NCBI GenBank assembly: GCA_040766745.1
Contig: JAXGPX010000005.1
Location: 62,001 to 126,000 of the forward strand
Direction of reading: 5' to 3'
DNA: 64,000 nucleotides
From: JAXGPX01 sp040766745
Lineage (GTDB): Bacteria > Bacillota > Sulfobacillia > Fermentithermobacillales > Fermentithermobacillaceae
Positions 15,470 to 24,346 of this stretch are shown one piece after another; the first letter of the stretch is position 1; every line of letters begins with the position of its first letter. Under the pieces are notes generated by a model. It was not told the DNA's origin. It made no database searches and saw only the letters and a program-made list of their open reading frames with translations. Position numbers and translations under genes: made by a program.

Positions 15470-15955
15470 TCAGTCCATTCCCAGCATCCGAATCAGTTCC
15501 GCTTTCAGCCGCCACAGTCTTCGCCTGACAGTACTTTCCGAAACACCCATTTGGCTAGCTATAGTGGATACTGACATACCCTCCAAATACCGGAGTCTGA
15601 AAAAATCCTGATCTTCCTGACAAAGCTTATTAATGGATGTATTAAGGTCAATTTCCCAGTCCACGGAACCAGGCCTCTTAACTCGAACGCTTGAAGACTC
15701 TGATAACGAGAATTCCCTGCTCCGGGACTTTAGGACTCGAAAGACCGCATTTCGAGCACATGTCGCAACCCACTTAGTGCGATTCCTTACTGGCGGACTG
15801 TTTGGCGATAAGGTCCGCAGCCACAACAAAACGAGTACGTCCTGAGCTACATCCTCGGCTTGCTGTATGGTTAACGACTTTTCGAGAGCTGCTTTCATGG
15901 CATGCGAATATAGATGCAAGTATTCGTCTTCGGTCAAAGGAGCATGATAGTACAC
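15470..15955 (-). CDS. ECF-type RNA polymerase sigma factor
   Basis: 162 aa with the start at GTG 15953-15955, which has AGGGGGT six bases upstream; longer versions up to 16054 lack a ribosome site. Region 2 is seen in QQAEDVAQDVLVLLWLR and region 4 in FRLRYLEGMSVSTIASQMGVSESTVRRRL, a standard helix-turn-helix for -35 recognition. The domains between are short, as in ECF factors. No anti-sigma gene is obvious next to it. Its likely targets are the neighbouring surface-protein genes (14173-15159, perhaps 16240-17217), which is inference. Confidence 0.85.
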   Translation of the reverse strand: MYYHAPLTEDEYLHLYSHAMKAALEKSLTIQQAEDVAQDVLVLLWLRTLSPNSPPVRNRTKWVATCARNAVFRVLKSRSREFSLSESSSVRVKRPGSVDWEIDLNTSINKLCQEDQDFFRLRYLEGMSVSTIASQMGVSESTVRRRLWRLKAELIRMLGMD

Positions 15956-16239
15956 GAAGACACCCCCTGAACATCCGAATGTCCCCAATGCCTCGTACCT
16001 CATGCCGGCACAAATGAATCTGATTTCTAGTAGATAGACGTCCTGGATTACCACCGGGTTCCATCATCACCATAAAGAGCCAAGCGAATGGTTCTTTATA
16101 TGACTATTCCTGGTCAAGTAAGCCGCAACGCCTGTAAGCAATGCAAACCACTGTTTTGCGCGGCGTATTGCAGACGAGCCAGGATTTCCTCGGATTGTTC
16201 AGATTCTCGGCAAAGACAAAGGCAAAATCAAATTGCTCT

Positions 16240-17217
16240 CTATTGCTGGCCATGTGCCAACAATTGATGGTACAAGTTTGGCGCGATGTACTCCGAATCT
16301 ACTTTCGTCACTGCCACGACGTTGCCTCTATCGATAAGACACAGATAACTCGCCTCTGAGACGGTCTGAGGATCCGCGATTACGCTAACAACGTACTTGC
16401 CATCATAGTATCCTAGTCTTGTCATCAGATAGCCGTGTGTCTTCTTGGTAGCAAAGTGTCGTGAGTTCCTGAGAGTCAGGACCTCGAATACGCTTTCTGC
16501 CTCGCAGGTATCCGCGGAGATCCTTGATATCTGTGTGTTGCTTAACACATGAAACTCACCGTGTATCGCCAGGACATTGGTTCCGATCGGAGGGAATGCT
16601 GGAGATAAAGTAGTGGGACAGTTTTTGACTTCCTGAATCCGGCTTGCTCCGTCTGCGAGAGACACTTGGCAAATATACAGGTTGATCCGGTTCAACTCGA
16701 AAGAAAAGGCATTTAGCAGTATCCATACGGTCTGCGCGGCTTCGTCGACACAGAATCCCGAGAGTCCCAGCCGCTCTCCCCGAACACACTCTCCGTCAAT
16801 CGACACGTTCGCTTCAACACGAAAACGATATTCTTGGTCTCTGACCTGCAGGACAAACGAGTTATCATCCTCTTTCAACAACGTGTAGTCTTCATAGAAG
16901 ACTTGGCGGTTGCTCTTCCGTAAGTCTACAGATACTGGACCATTAGTTTCTAAGACTCTTGTTCTGTCGTCACTTAGGATAAAACAGTCATGTCCGTCCC
17001 ACAAGGTGTACAGCAACGAGTGGGGATCTTCACTGTTCTCGAACAACGGTCTCCCTATGTCAACAATTTCATTCTTCTCTGTATCCCACTTACATAGTCG
17101 GCATTCTCCCAGGTTACTGACTTTCATCAGGGGAATAAAGGCCCTAGGAGCACTCCTACACGCGCAGAGCATACTCAGCAGCACAATTGTCAAGACCCAC
17201 ATTTTCCACTTTTTCAC
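16240..17217 (-). CDS. Putative lipoprotein of unknown function
   Basis: 325 aa. A type II signal peptide is visible (MKKWKMWVLTIVLLSMLCAC, lipid Cys near 20). The rest is rich in beta-strand patterns and aromatic residues and has several Cys, and may be a beta-propeller-like sensor domain; no family was recognised. It lies upstream of the ECF sigma gene on the same strand and divergent from the BlaI/BlaR pair. The similar lipoprotein at 30451-31851 has a comparable overall design (lipobox plus beta-rich body) but no obvious sequence identity. Confidence 0.6.
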   Translation of the reverse strand: MKKWKMWVLTIVLLSMLCACRSAPRAFIPLMKVSNLGECRLCKWDTEKNEIVDIGRPLFENSEDPHSLLYTLWDGHDCFILSDDRTRVLETNGPVSVDLRKSNRQVFYEDYTLLKEDDNSFVLQVRDQEYRFRVEANVSIDGECVRGERLGLSGFCVDEAAQTVWILLNAFSFELNRINLYICQVSLADGASRIQEVKNCPTTLSPAFPPIGTNVLAIHGEFHVLSNTQISRISADTCEAESVFEVLTLRNSRHFATKKTHGYLMTRLGYYDGKYVVSVIADPQTVSEASYLCLIDRGNVVAVTKVDSEYIAPNLYHQLLAHGQQ

Positions 17218-17332
17218 GTTAGGCCCCTCCCAACAGGTTAATAATCGACATACCGGCGAGTTGCTGTCACAGGACAGTTGTAATCTCGGTACACCATCAC
17301 CCGTGAGTCGGTCGATTTCACAACCTTAGGTT

Positions 17333-17392
17333 CAGCTCTCTGCCCCCACTTACTGTTAGCGAATTGGGGTAGTAACTGGGGGCAGAGAGCTG
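17333..17392. repeat. Long near-perfect inverted repeat in a divergent intergenic region
   Basis: A 16-bp perfect arm pair (17333-17348 and 17377-17392) extends inward with one mismatch through TTACT/AGTAA, giving about 22 paired bases around a 16-base loop. Neither flanking gene ends here (both point outward), so it is not an ordinary terminator. It may be a mobile miniature element, a protein-binding palindrome, or a transcription block between divergent units. Confidence 0.7.
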
Positions 17393-17575
17393 CAATATCG
17401 TAACCCTTCGTCATTTTCTACCCCTCACTTATATAGAGCTTTTAGCGACTCAAAATCGGTCATCCTGTAGTAACAAAATCTGAATAGCATGAACTCTCCA
17501 TCTTGATTAGTTGGGAATGCTTGAAATAGCGGTATCTTTCCGCCCCTTTAGCAAAGAATTCTACGCGCAAATTTG

Positions 17576-17604
17576 TTGACAATTGGGTTTAATGGCGTTA
17601 GACT
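17576..17604 (+). promoter_or_regulatory. Sigma-A-type promoter of the BlaI/BlaR1-like operon
   Basis: TTGACA (17576-17581), a 17-base spacer, then TAGACT (17599-17604). The -35 box is perfect and the -10 box matches four of six. Transcription would begin near 17611, about 37 bases before the BlaI start. Confidence 0.75.
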
Positions 17605-17619
17605 AACTTAGGGGTCTAA
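17598..17619 (+). promoter_or_regulatory. Likely BlaI-type operator over the -10 box
   Basis: TTAGAC (17598-17603) and GTCTAA (17614-17619) form a symmetrical site that covers the -10 box and the start region. The position fits autorepression by the BlaI/MecI-type repressor encoded just downstream. Confidence 0.65.
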
Positions 17620-17647
17620 TCTCGTTAAACCAAGGAAGTGATCCTTT

Positions 17648-18007
17648 TTGGAAGATTACAAACTGGGTGCTATGGAGACAAAGTTTGCAGAGCTTATCTG
17701 GGATAATGTGCCCATCAACTCGGGCGAGCTAGTGAGACTTTGCGAAAAAGAATTCGGTTGGAAAAAGTCAACCACCTATACGATGCTCAGGCGGTTGTGT
17801 GAGCGGGGGCTATTTCAGAATACAGACGCTGTAGTTTCTTCTGTCATAACAAAGCACGAGTTTCAGGCAATGCAAAGCGAACAATTTGTAGAAGAAACTT
17901 TTGACGGTTCGCTCCCGCTTTTTTTAGCGGCTTTTTCAAGGCGCAAGAAACTGACTGAAAAAGAGATCGACGAGCTCCAAAGGCTAATCGATGAACACAG
18001 AAGGTGA
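17648..18007 (+). CDS. BlaI/MecI/CopY family repressor
   Basis: 119 aa from TTG 17648, with AAGGAAGTG upstream. The N-terminal winged helix is typical: LGAMETKFAELIWDNVPINSGEL, then FGWKKSTTYTMLRRLCERGL with the recognition helix. The C-terminal dimerisation part contains the region that BlaR1-type proteases cleave. It is followed four bases later by a membrane metalloprotease gene, the standard repressor/sensor pair. It probably binds the palindrome over its own promoter. Confidence 0.9.
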   Translation: MEDYKLGAMETKFAELIWDNVPINSGELVRLCEKEFGWKKSTTYTMLRRLCERGLFQNTDAVVSSVITKHEFQAMQSEQFVEETFDGSLPLFLAAFSRRKKLTEKEIDELQRLIDEHRR

Positions 18008-18011
18008 TGTA

Positions 18012-20231
18012 ATGAACGCCATCTTTTTGAGAGTCTTAAATATGAGCCTCACAGCAAGCTATGTAATTCTGTTTGTGCTTGGTGCGAGGCTTCTTTTGAA
18101 AAGGCTTCCAAAGGTATTCTCATACGCTCTATGGAGCGTTGTTCTGTTCCGCCTTGTATGCCCGTTTTCCTTTGAGGGCCTGTTCAGCCTGGTACACGTA
18201 AACACCGACCCTATACCAAACACTGTTATGTATTCGGATATTCCACAAATCAACACAGGCATAGACTTTGTTGATAGCGCCATCAATCCCGTTATGTCAA
18301 CACAAACGCCAATGCCGGGAGCAAGCATCAACCCAATGCAAATATGGATTTTTGCCGGCAGAACCATCTGGTTTACAGGAATCGCCATAATGTTGATTTA
18401 TAGCGTGGTTTCCCTCATTCGTATACGTTCAAAACTCGTAGGTGCAGTTAGGTGGCACGACAATATTTACCTTGCAGACCATATTACGTCCCCCTTTGTA
18501 ATAGGCGTTATGCGCCCAAAGATCTATTTGCCGTCTACCCTTTCCAAGAAGGAGCAGGAGTATGTCATTTTGCATGAGCAAACCCATATTAGGCGCTTTG
18601 ACCATGTCGCAAAGGTGATTGCGTTTCTTGCCCTTACTGTGCATTGGTTTAATCCTCTTGTTTGGCTTGCGTTTCTGCTGAGCGTTAAGGACATGGAAAT
18701 GTCTTGCGACAAAAGCGTTCTAAATCATATGGGTGCAGACATACGCAAAGAATATTCTGAGGCGCTACTGAACCTTGCCACAGGTAAGAGAATTGTTGCC
18801 GGAGTCCCGCTTGCCTTTGGCGAGGGCGAGACTAAAGGCCGGCTGAAGAATGTGCTAAACTACAAGAAACCTGGCTCTCGGATAATGGTTGTGGCTTTGG
18901 TCGCTGTGTTGGCGGTCATTATCGGGCTTGCGGCTAATCCTCGGAATCGCAATCGTGACAACTTCCCTGCAAGCCTTCTTAAACAAAGAACCGAGTACGT
19001 CGGCGACAACTCAAAGGTTGGCGGTATCATAACCACACTTGAATACCCCGAAAACGTTGAATACGCCTCCTTCGAGCTGCATACGAGCGCGCCTCCGTTT
19101 TCAGTTACCGTTAACCTCAACACAGATACAGAAACACGGAACTTCTATGCAAAGGATCTGAAAGAAGGTCGGTTCCACAAGAATGCAGTTATTATGTTTT
19201 CGTTAATACACAACGTTGAGAACATCAGGTTTGTACTTAACGACGGCATCGATACACACTCGATAGAGATTACCCGTGATGCTGCTGATTCGTTTGTCCA
19301 AGGTGATGTATGGGCATACTCGGCATCCCCTGATCGATTTGAAACCCTTATGCAGATGCTCGAATCAATCGAAGTAGCAATGCCGGAAGCACGGGAACAG
19401 GAGGCATGGGAACCGCAACCTGAGATTAAAGATCTAGACGCCTATTTTGAAGCTGTTGGGGCAGCGCGACAATCTGTCAAGAACAAGAACGAGGAGATCG
19501 TAGTTGATGACATGGGCAATTACAGGGCGACTGCACATGCCTGGATGGAAGCGTGGTTCGACATGTTCAAAGCGCTGCCAAAGGACAATATGGCTTATAT
19601 CTCAGAAGGCGTAGTGGACTCCCTCGACATTATTAGAATATCAAAAGAAGGATCTCCAAGAGCTTTCGTTTTTGCAGTTACCTTTTCCGTAAGGCCGACT
19701 TACCCTATCTCCCGCAACTCATTTTGGATGGCCGGCAACACAGGCCCAAGCCCGGGCAGAGATGAAACATGGGGGCAAATGTACAGGGAAGTTGAACTCA
19801 AGTTGGGAGATGACGGCCGGTACCACTTTGGGGAAATGGGGACAGGAGGAGTAGGTCTTGGCAAAGATTATGTTAATGTTGCTGTTCTCAGAAGCATACG
19901 GTTCCGCTCAACCAGCTCAGAAGATGCAGCTTTTGCTTTTGCTAAAGAGATCTATGGCGAGTTTCTCTTGGGCTTGCCAATTGAAGCTGATCATGCAGTG
20001 ACCGAATATGAAATGATTGATTTTGCTTTACAAACACCTTCTGACAGTTCTGTAACAGCCGAGTTTTCCTTTGCAGTAAAGCCTGTGCACGAAATCTACT
20101 ATATTGGACTCAACACTGCGAGAGGAACGGGCCAGTATGAAGGCTGGCTAATTCTGAGAAGAAGCTTTACTTTAGAGCAGGACGAGGATGGATATTGGCG
20201 TTGTGTAAAACTTGAAAATGTCTACGATTAG
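18012..20231 (+). CDS. BlaR1/MecR1-like M56 membrane metalloprotease with unusual C-terminal region
   Basis: About 739 aa from ATG 18012 (AGAAGGTGAT upstream). Three or four helices at the N-terminus and the gluzincin motif HEQTH (near residue 187) with DMEMSCDKSV downstream define the M56 protease that cleaves BlaI-type repressors. After a last helix (about 290-310) comes an extracytoplasmic region of about 430 residues. It has none of the penicillin-binding Ser-x-x-Lys motifs I would expect in BlaR1, and its end (from about 480) looks like repeated NTF2/DUF4829-like units. The signal sensed is therefore probably not a beta-lactam. Confidence 0.85.
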   Translation: MNAIFLRVLNMSLTASYVILFVLGARLLLKRLPKVFSYALWSVVLFRLVCPFSFEGLFSLVHVNTDPIPNTVMYSDIPQINTGIDFVDSAINPVMSTQTPMPGASINPMQIWIFAGRTIWFTGIAIMLIYSVVSLIRIRSKLVGAVRWHDNIYLADHITSPFVIGVMRPKIYLPSTLSKKEQEYVILHEQTHIRRFDHVAKVIAFLALTVHWFNPLVWLAFLLSVKDMEMSCDKSVLNHMGADIRKEYSEALLNLATGKRIVAGVPLAFGEGETKGRLKNVLNYKKPGSRIMVVALVAVLAVIIGLAANPRNRNRDNFPASLLKQRTEYVGDNSKVGGIITTLEYPENVEYASFELHTSAPPFSVTVNLNTDTETRNFYAKDLKEGRFHKNAVIMFSLIHNVENIRFVLNDGIDTHSIEITRDAADSFVQGDVWAYSASPDRFETLMQMLESIEVAMPEAREQEAWEPQPEIKDLDAYFEAVGAARQSVKNKNEEIVVDDMGNYRATAHAWMEAWFDMFKALPKDNMAYISEGVVDSLDIIRISKEGSPRAFVFAVTFSVRPTYPISRNSFWMAGNTGPSPGRDETWGQMYREVELKLGDDGRYHFGEMGTGGVGLGKDYVNVAVLRSIRFRSTSSEDAAFAFAKEIYGEFLLGLPIEADHAVTEYEMIDFALQTPSDSSVTAEFSFAVKPVHEIYYIGLNTARGTGQYEGWLILRRSFTLEQDEDGYWRCVKLENVYD

Positions 20232-20430
20232 GCTGAAGTATTCCAGCAAATCGAGTGGGATCCCCTCACCGGGAAATAGAGAAGCATACGGCATTGCGTA
20301 TTGCAGCTGGCATACTTCAATAGCGGCGTCCTCTTCAATACTATAAGGCTCCGGATAGTTTGAGCGTCCAGTTGTACTCTATGGCCCTAGATCGCACAAA
20401 GTTATGTGTATTTCCGTTCGATCGTGGTAA

Positions 20431-20436
20431 TATAAT
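20431..20436 (+). promoter_or_regulatory. -10 box of the toxin-antitoxin operon
   Basis: A perfect TATAAT 12 bases before the first ATG of the antitoxin gene; no good -35 box is visible. The transcript would begin near 20443, almost leaderless. The rest of 20232-20430 holds nothing I could assign. Confidence 0.5.
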
Positions 20437-20448
20437 AGTACGAACCCT

Positions 20449-20682
20449 ATGAGGGAGGAGATGACTATACTTATTACTGCAACAGAACTCAAGACAAACC
20501 TGGGCAAATACCTGGAACTTGCGGCCAAACAGGACATTTACATTACAAAGAACGGACGCCGTGTCGCGAAACTAACCAGTGCAACCACTGACAAAGTTGC
20601 TCTGCTAGATAGCCTTGTTGGGATCGTACCCAAAACGGTTGACATGGTTGACACAAAAACTGAGAGGCTGTCACGTCAATGA
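20449..20682 (+). CDS. Phd/YefM-type antitoxin
   Basis: 77 aa (ATG 20449; a second ATG at 20461 is possible, but the GGGAGGAG between them sits too close to it). The N-terminal DNA-binding fold TATELKTNLGKYLELAAKQDIYITKNGRRVAKL is characteristic of Phd/YefM antitoxins, and the C-terminal tail should wrap the toxin. The stop overlaps the ATG of the PIN-domain toxin, so the two are translationally coupled. Confidence 0.85.
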   Translation: MREEMTILITATELKTNLGKYLELAAKQDIYITKNGRRVAKLTSATTDKVALLDSLVGIVPKTVDMVDTKTERLSRQ

Positions 20683-21098
20683 AACTGCTGATTGACACCA
20701 ATGTCGTTGTTGATATCTTGCTGAAGCAAGAGCCTTTTTTTCAATCGTCCTACCGTATGATGAAGTACGCTATTCAAAAAGAGATACCTTGTATCCTTTC
20801 AGCTACAGCAGTAACCGATGTTTATTATCTGCTCCGTCGAGGATTACCTGACAAAACCGCGGCTCGCACTTTCTTGCATCACTTACTGCAGCTGGTTGAT
20901 GTTGTGGATGTTCTTGCTCAGGATATCCACTCTGCGATTGAATTCGAGATAACAGACTTTGAGGATGCGGTTATAGCAGCTGTTGCCGCAAGGAACAAGG
21001 CTGACTACATCATCACGAGAAATGACAGGGATTTTGCTTTGTCGACTGTGCCCGCAATTGCTCCAGCGGCCTTTTTGAAACAGCAACTGTCGGAATGA
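20679..21098 (+). CDS. VapC-type PIN-domain ribonuclease toxin
   Basis: 139 aa. Acidic metal-binding residues of the PIN fold are visible: Asp6 in LLIDTNVVVD, Asp47 in TAVTDVYYL, Asp96 in DFEDAVIA, and Asp116/Asp118 in ITRNDRDF. It is in ATGA overlap with the antitoxin gene. VapC toxins cleave tRNA or rRNA when the antitoxin is degraded. A partner of the Phd/YefM type rather than VapB-AbrB type is a common combination. Confidence 0.9.
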   Translation: MKLLIDTNVVVDILLKQEPFFQSSYRMMKYAIQKEIPCILSATAVTDVYYLLRRGLPDKTAARTFLHHLLQLVDVVDVLAQDIHSAIEFEITDFEDAVIAAVAARNKADYIITRNDRDFALSTVPAIAPAAFLKQQLSE

Positions 21099-21194
21099 GT
21101 CAATCGCCTTACTTCACTCGGTTTCGCTTCAAGATACACTGGACCTAACAGGCTATCCTTAAAAACAAATAGATTTTCGGCTGCGGCATCCAAA

Positions 21195-21271
21195 TGGTCG
21201 GGGAGACAGGACTTGAACCTGCGGCCTCATGGTCCCAAACCATGCGCGCTACCAAGCTGCGCCACTCCCCG
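21195..21271 (-). tRNA. tRNA-Pro (anticodon TGG)
   Basis: A 77-nt cloverleaf with encoded CCA (21195-21197). The acceptor stem CGGGGAG/CTCCCCG pairs fully, the T arm holds GGTTCAAGTCC, and the anticodon loop reads TTTGGGA with TGG, so it reads CCN proline codons. Confidence 0.95.
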
Positions 21272-21609
21272 ACATCCAAGCAATTCTACACTAGTCTATT
21301 ATCCGTCGAAACCCGCTCGCGTTGCCACCAAATGGCCCGGTTAGCTAATTCAGCCTGAGTCTGGCTTCGGTCCGGAGTTCGAACCTTTGATAGACTAGCC
21401 CGAGGCTAGGGAAACGCTATTTCATATTATATGATTTTTTTGCTTCATAAGCAAACTGATCGTTCGAGTATAGGAGGAGTCTTGGTTTGGCAGCATAAGA
21501 AGTCCAAGAAAACGTCCGCACCCCCGTGTAAGCGGACTGAGAAAATGTCACCATGACGAAGGGGCCTGTACAGCTTACGCTTCAGCGAAAACCGCTCCAA
21601 AAGGCCGGA
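21272..21609. other. Gene-free spacer upstream of tRNA-Pro
   Basis: I see no gene, terminator or RNA here. Short open frames that enter from the neighbouring repeat (21445-21678) have no ribosome site or recognisable product. Confidence 0.4.
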
Positions 21610-21794
21610 GTGGCTGGTGCCGCATACCACTCTGGCTCTATTTGACCCTGCGGAGGGGCTGAGTGGTAGCTGGGACATGCCACCCGGCTCTGATTTCCAG
21701 AACCCAGGGTCTCAAGTGGCTGGTGCCACATACCACTTTGCTCGTTTTGACCCTGCAGAGAGGCTGAGTGGTAGCTGGGACATGCCACCCGGCC
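21610..21794. repeat. Imperfect tandem repeat with 106-bp period
   Basis: A block of about 79 bp starting GTGGCTGGTGCC at 21610 recurs at 21716 with few changes, including the shared core GAGTGGTAGCTGGGACATGC and CCACCCGG. Each copy contains self-complementary parts (GTGGCTGGTGCC and GTGGTA/TACCAC). 21795-21913 holds nothing else. Confidence 0.7.
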
Positions 21795-21913
21795 AAGCCC
21801 GTGCAGTCAGCAATACTGGGTGTGGCTTTTCTTGGATCAATTAATGAGTTCTAGGGTGACAGAACCACTGTCCATTGACAACTCATTAGCCGAAGTCAGA
21901 TAAGACACGGAGT

Positions 21914-22393
21914 CTACTCGAATATCGAAACAATCCTGGCTTTTGCCGTGCGTTTGGCAATTTCAAGGATCGCAAAGGAGGGCTGGTAGCCTTGCCTTGG
22001 ACTGTGCAGGCTGCCGGGATTTATAAACAAGATTCCATCTCGCCGAAACACCTCGGGAGCATGAGTATGTCCAAAGACTGCAATCTCGGTCCCAAGCGCC
22101 TTCGCCCGTTTTATCAGCAATGTCAAGTCCTGCTTTACCTTATATATATGTCCATGAGTCAAGTAAATCCTTTTGCCGCCCAAAACAAGCATCTCTTCAA
22201 CAGGCCCGCGCACCATGTAATCGCAATTACCAGTGACTGCTATCACTTTGCACCTGGTGACAGCGGCAATATGCTGGGCATCTTCGTAGTAATCTCCCGC
22301 ATGCAAAATATACTCCACTTTTTCCAAATGGGGCAGACACTCGCGTATTCTTGTTCTGTCTCCGTGAGTGTCGGAGATAACACCGATTAGCAA
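21914..22393 (-). CDS. YfcE/MJ0936 family phosphodiesterase
   Basis: A 159-aa calcineurin-like metallophosphoesterase. All metal motifs are present: SDTHGD (7-12), GDYYED (33-38), GNCD (55-58), THGH (79-82) and FGHTHAP (107-113). It is the short form that acts on phosphodiesters in vitro. It lies downstream of rph and rdgB on the same strand, an order common in Clostridia. Confidence 0.9.
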   Translation of the reverse strand: MLIGVISDTHGDRTRIRECLPHLEKVEYILHAGDYYEDAQHIAAVTRCKVIAVTGNCDYMVRGPVEEMLVLGGKRIYLTHGHIYKVKQDLTLLIKRAKALGTEIAVFGHTHAPEVFRRDGILFINPGSLHSPRQGYQPSFAILEIAKRTAKARIVSIFE

Positions 22394-22506
22394 AGATCCA
22401 CCTCTGGTTAATTTTGTTTCCAGTCGGCCGCCAAACTAATCAAACTTGACTTCCACCCCAACACGCTGGAGCAAGGCGAGAACACCGCGGCTTTTCCGGC
22501 ATCCGG

Positions 22507-23148
22507 TTACTTACTCCCTGCGTTCATGGGGTTTTGAAAGTTTCGTCCTAACATCACAGGCATCAATCGTTCGATTGCCCGCCTTCTGTGGCTGATCCCA
22601 TCCTTCTCGGCATCAGGTGCTTCTCCGAAGGTCTTACCCAGTTCCACTGCATAAAACAGAGGGTCGTACCCGAACCCGTTGGTCCCCACCAATTCATCCT
22701 GGATAATTCCCTCTACACTCCCCATGGTCTGTGCAAGAATCCCTTGAGGATCAGCCAGGGCGATTGCGCACCTGTAGCGACAAGAACGTTCTTCCCACGG
22801 CACTCCCTGCAGTAGCTTCATCAGCAGTGCATTGTTATCATCATCAAGCCCCGTCTCGGAAAAGCGGTGGGAACTCACCCCTGGAGCTCCATCAAGCTTG
22901 TCTACCTCTAACCCGGAATCCTCTCCAAGGCATATCATCCCAGAGTGTTTGGCGCCCGCTAAGGCCTTAATCCTCGCGTTTTCCATGAACGTCTTACCTG
23001 TTTCGTCGATTTCCGGCATGGCTAAATCTGATGCGCTCAAGAATGTCCATTCTACATTAGGAGCATATTCGGAAAAGATCCTTTTTATCTCCCGAATCTT
23101 ACCCTGATTTCGCGATGCTACTGCAATTGTTATGTTCTTTGGCTCCAT
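22507..23148 (-). CDS. rdgB: RdgB/HAM1 family non-canonical purine NTP pyrophosphatase
   Basis: A 213-aa XTP/dITP diphosphatase that removes ITP and XTP from nucleotide pools. The N-terminal SRNQGKIREI (about 12-21), EDSGLEVD near 76-83 and GTNGFGYDPLF near 154-164 are the substrate and metal motifs. It lies 123 bp downstream of rph. Confidence 0.93.
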   Translation of the reverse strand: MEPKNITIAVASRNQGKIREIKRIFSEYAPNVEWTFLSASDLAMPEIDETGKTFMENARIKALAGAKHSGMICLGEDSGLEVDKLDGAPGVSSHRFSETGLDDDNNALLMKLLQGVPWEERSCRYRCAIALADPQGILAQTMGSVEGIIQDELVGTNGFGYDPLFYAVELGKTFGEAPDAEKDGISHRRRAIERLMPVMLGRNFQNPMNAGSK

Positions 23149-23271
23149 TCGTGCAATTCACCTCGTAGCAGCCACCGTTTGCTCTGTCAATATTTCAATA
23201 TTTCAACCACGGTCCAGACCTATGTCTCCAGTCGCTTCTATGCGGCAGGCCTATTCTGATTATGCTCCATC

Positions 23272-24018
23272 TTAACTACGGCCTAACCCAATATTCGCAG
23301 CCGCAGCTCCCAATGCTTGTTGTTGAATTTCCATAAGGCCTTTGATGCCGTGTTGGGCAAGGGATAACAGCTCTTGCAGGTTTGATTGGGAGAAAGGCGA
23401 ATGCTCAGCAGTCCCCTGAATTTCGATGAATTCCCCTTTCCCTGTCATGACCACGTTCATATCCACATCAGCAGCAGAATCCTCGGCGTAGCAAAGATCC
23501 AAAACGGGAACTCCCTGATACACACCAACACTTACAGCCGCAACATAGTCATTGATCGGGAAATGCTTCCATCCCTCAGCCTCTTTCACTTTGGCCAGTG
23601 CAAGCACCAGAGACACAAAACTACCTGTAATCGAGGCAGTTCTGGTTCCGCCGTCGGCCTGAATAACATCGCAGTCTATCCAGATTGTTCTCTCTCCTAG
23701 GGCACTAAGGTCAACGGCTGCCCGTAAGCTTCTGCCGATAAGCCGCTGAATTTCCATGGTCCTCCCTCCGGGTTTGCCTCTGGATACCTCCCGGGAAGTC
23801 CTCGTTTGTGTAGCACCTGGCAACATTGAATACTCTGCCGTAATCCACCCTGATGACGTGCCTTTCAAGAAAGGCGGAACTCTATCTTCAACCATTGCTG
23901 TGCATATCACTCTGGTATCACCGGATTCAATAAGGCAAGAACCTGCAGGATGCTTAAGAAATCCAGGGGTTATTCTAACAGGCCTTAATTCCCCTGCTTT
24001 ACGGCCATCAACTCTCAT
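23272..24018 (-). CDS. rph: Ribonuclease PH
   Basis: A 248-aa phosphorolytic 3'-to-5' exoribonuclease that trims tRNA 3' ends. RVDGRKAGELRPV at the N-terminus, TRTSRExSRGKPGGRTMEIQ near 92-110 and GGTRTASITG near 147 (phosphate binding) are all typical, and the length is standard. It is first of the rph-rdgB-yfcE run. Confidence 0.95.
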   Translation of the reverse strand: MRVDGRKAGELRPVRITPGFLKHPAGSCLIESGDTRVICTAMVEDRVPPFLKGTSSGWITAEYSMLPGATQTRTSREVSRGKPGGRTMEIQRLIGRSLRAAVDLSALGERTIWIDCDVIQADGGTRTASITGSFVSLVLALAKVKEAEGWKHFPINDYVAAVSVGVYQGVPVLDLCYAEDSAADVDMNVVMTGKGEFIEIQGTAEHSPFSQSNLQELLSLAQHGIKGLMEIQQQALGAAAANIGLGRS

Positions 24019-24346
24019 TTAATTAATGCACCTCTTTATACTGGTAAGACTACCGGGTAACCTGTGTCAAAAAACAACCATGCTTGAACCCAGGTGAACA
24101 ATCTCGCAATCAGTTTTTCATATACAACCACTAATACCTTGATCTTTACCGCAAAGTTTTAATCCACAAGAAAAAACGCGTTTGCCACAGAGTATCCTGC
24201 AGCAACCGTTTTTGTGTACCGCCGGCATCTAATAATTGGTTAACCCTTTAGTGAATCCTGATCATGGCAGGCCCGTTGGAAGCCCATGGCAGATTCTGTA
24301 ATACAACCGCCTCATTGCCCCATACGGCTCACCCGCACCAGTATCT
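24019..24346. other. Gene-free spacer
   Basis: 328 bp between rph and the UPF0316 gene. I saw no gene, clear hairpin terminator or RNA; it should carry the rph promoter. Confidence 0.4.

Noticed and set aside
15282..15515. Possible anti-sigma factor after the ECF sigma gene
   Set aside because: It overlaps the end of the sigma gene and lacks a zinc motif, membrane helix or ribosome site.
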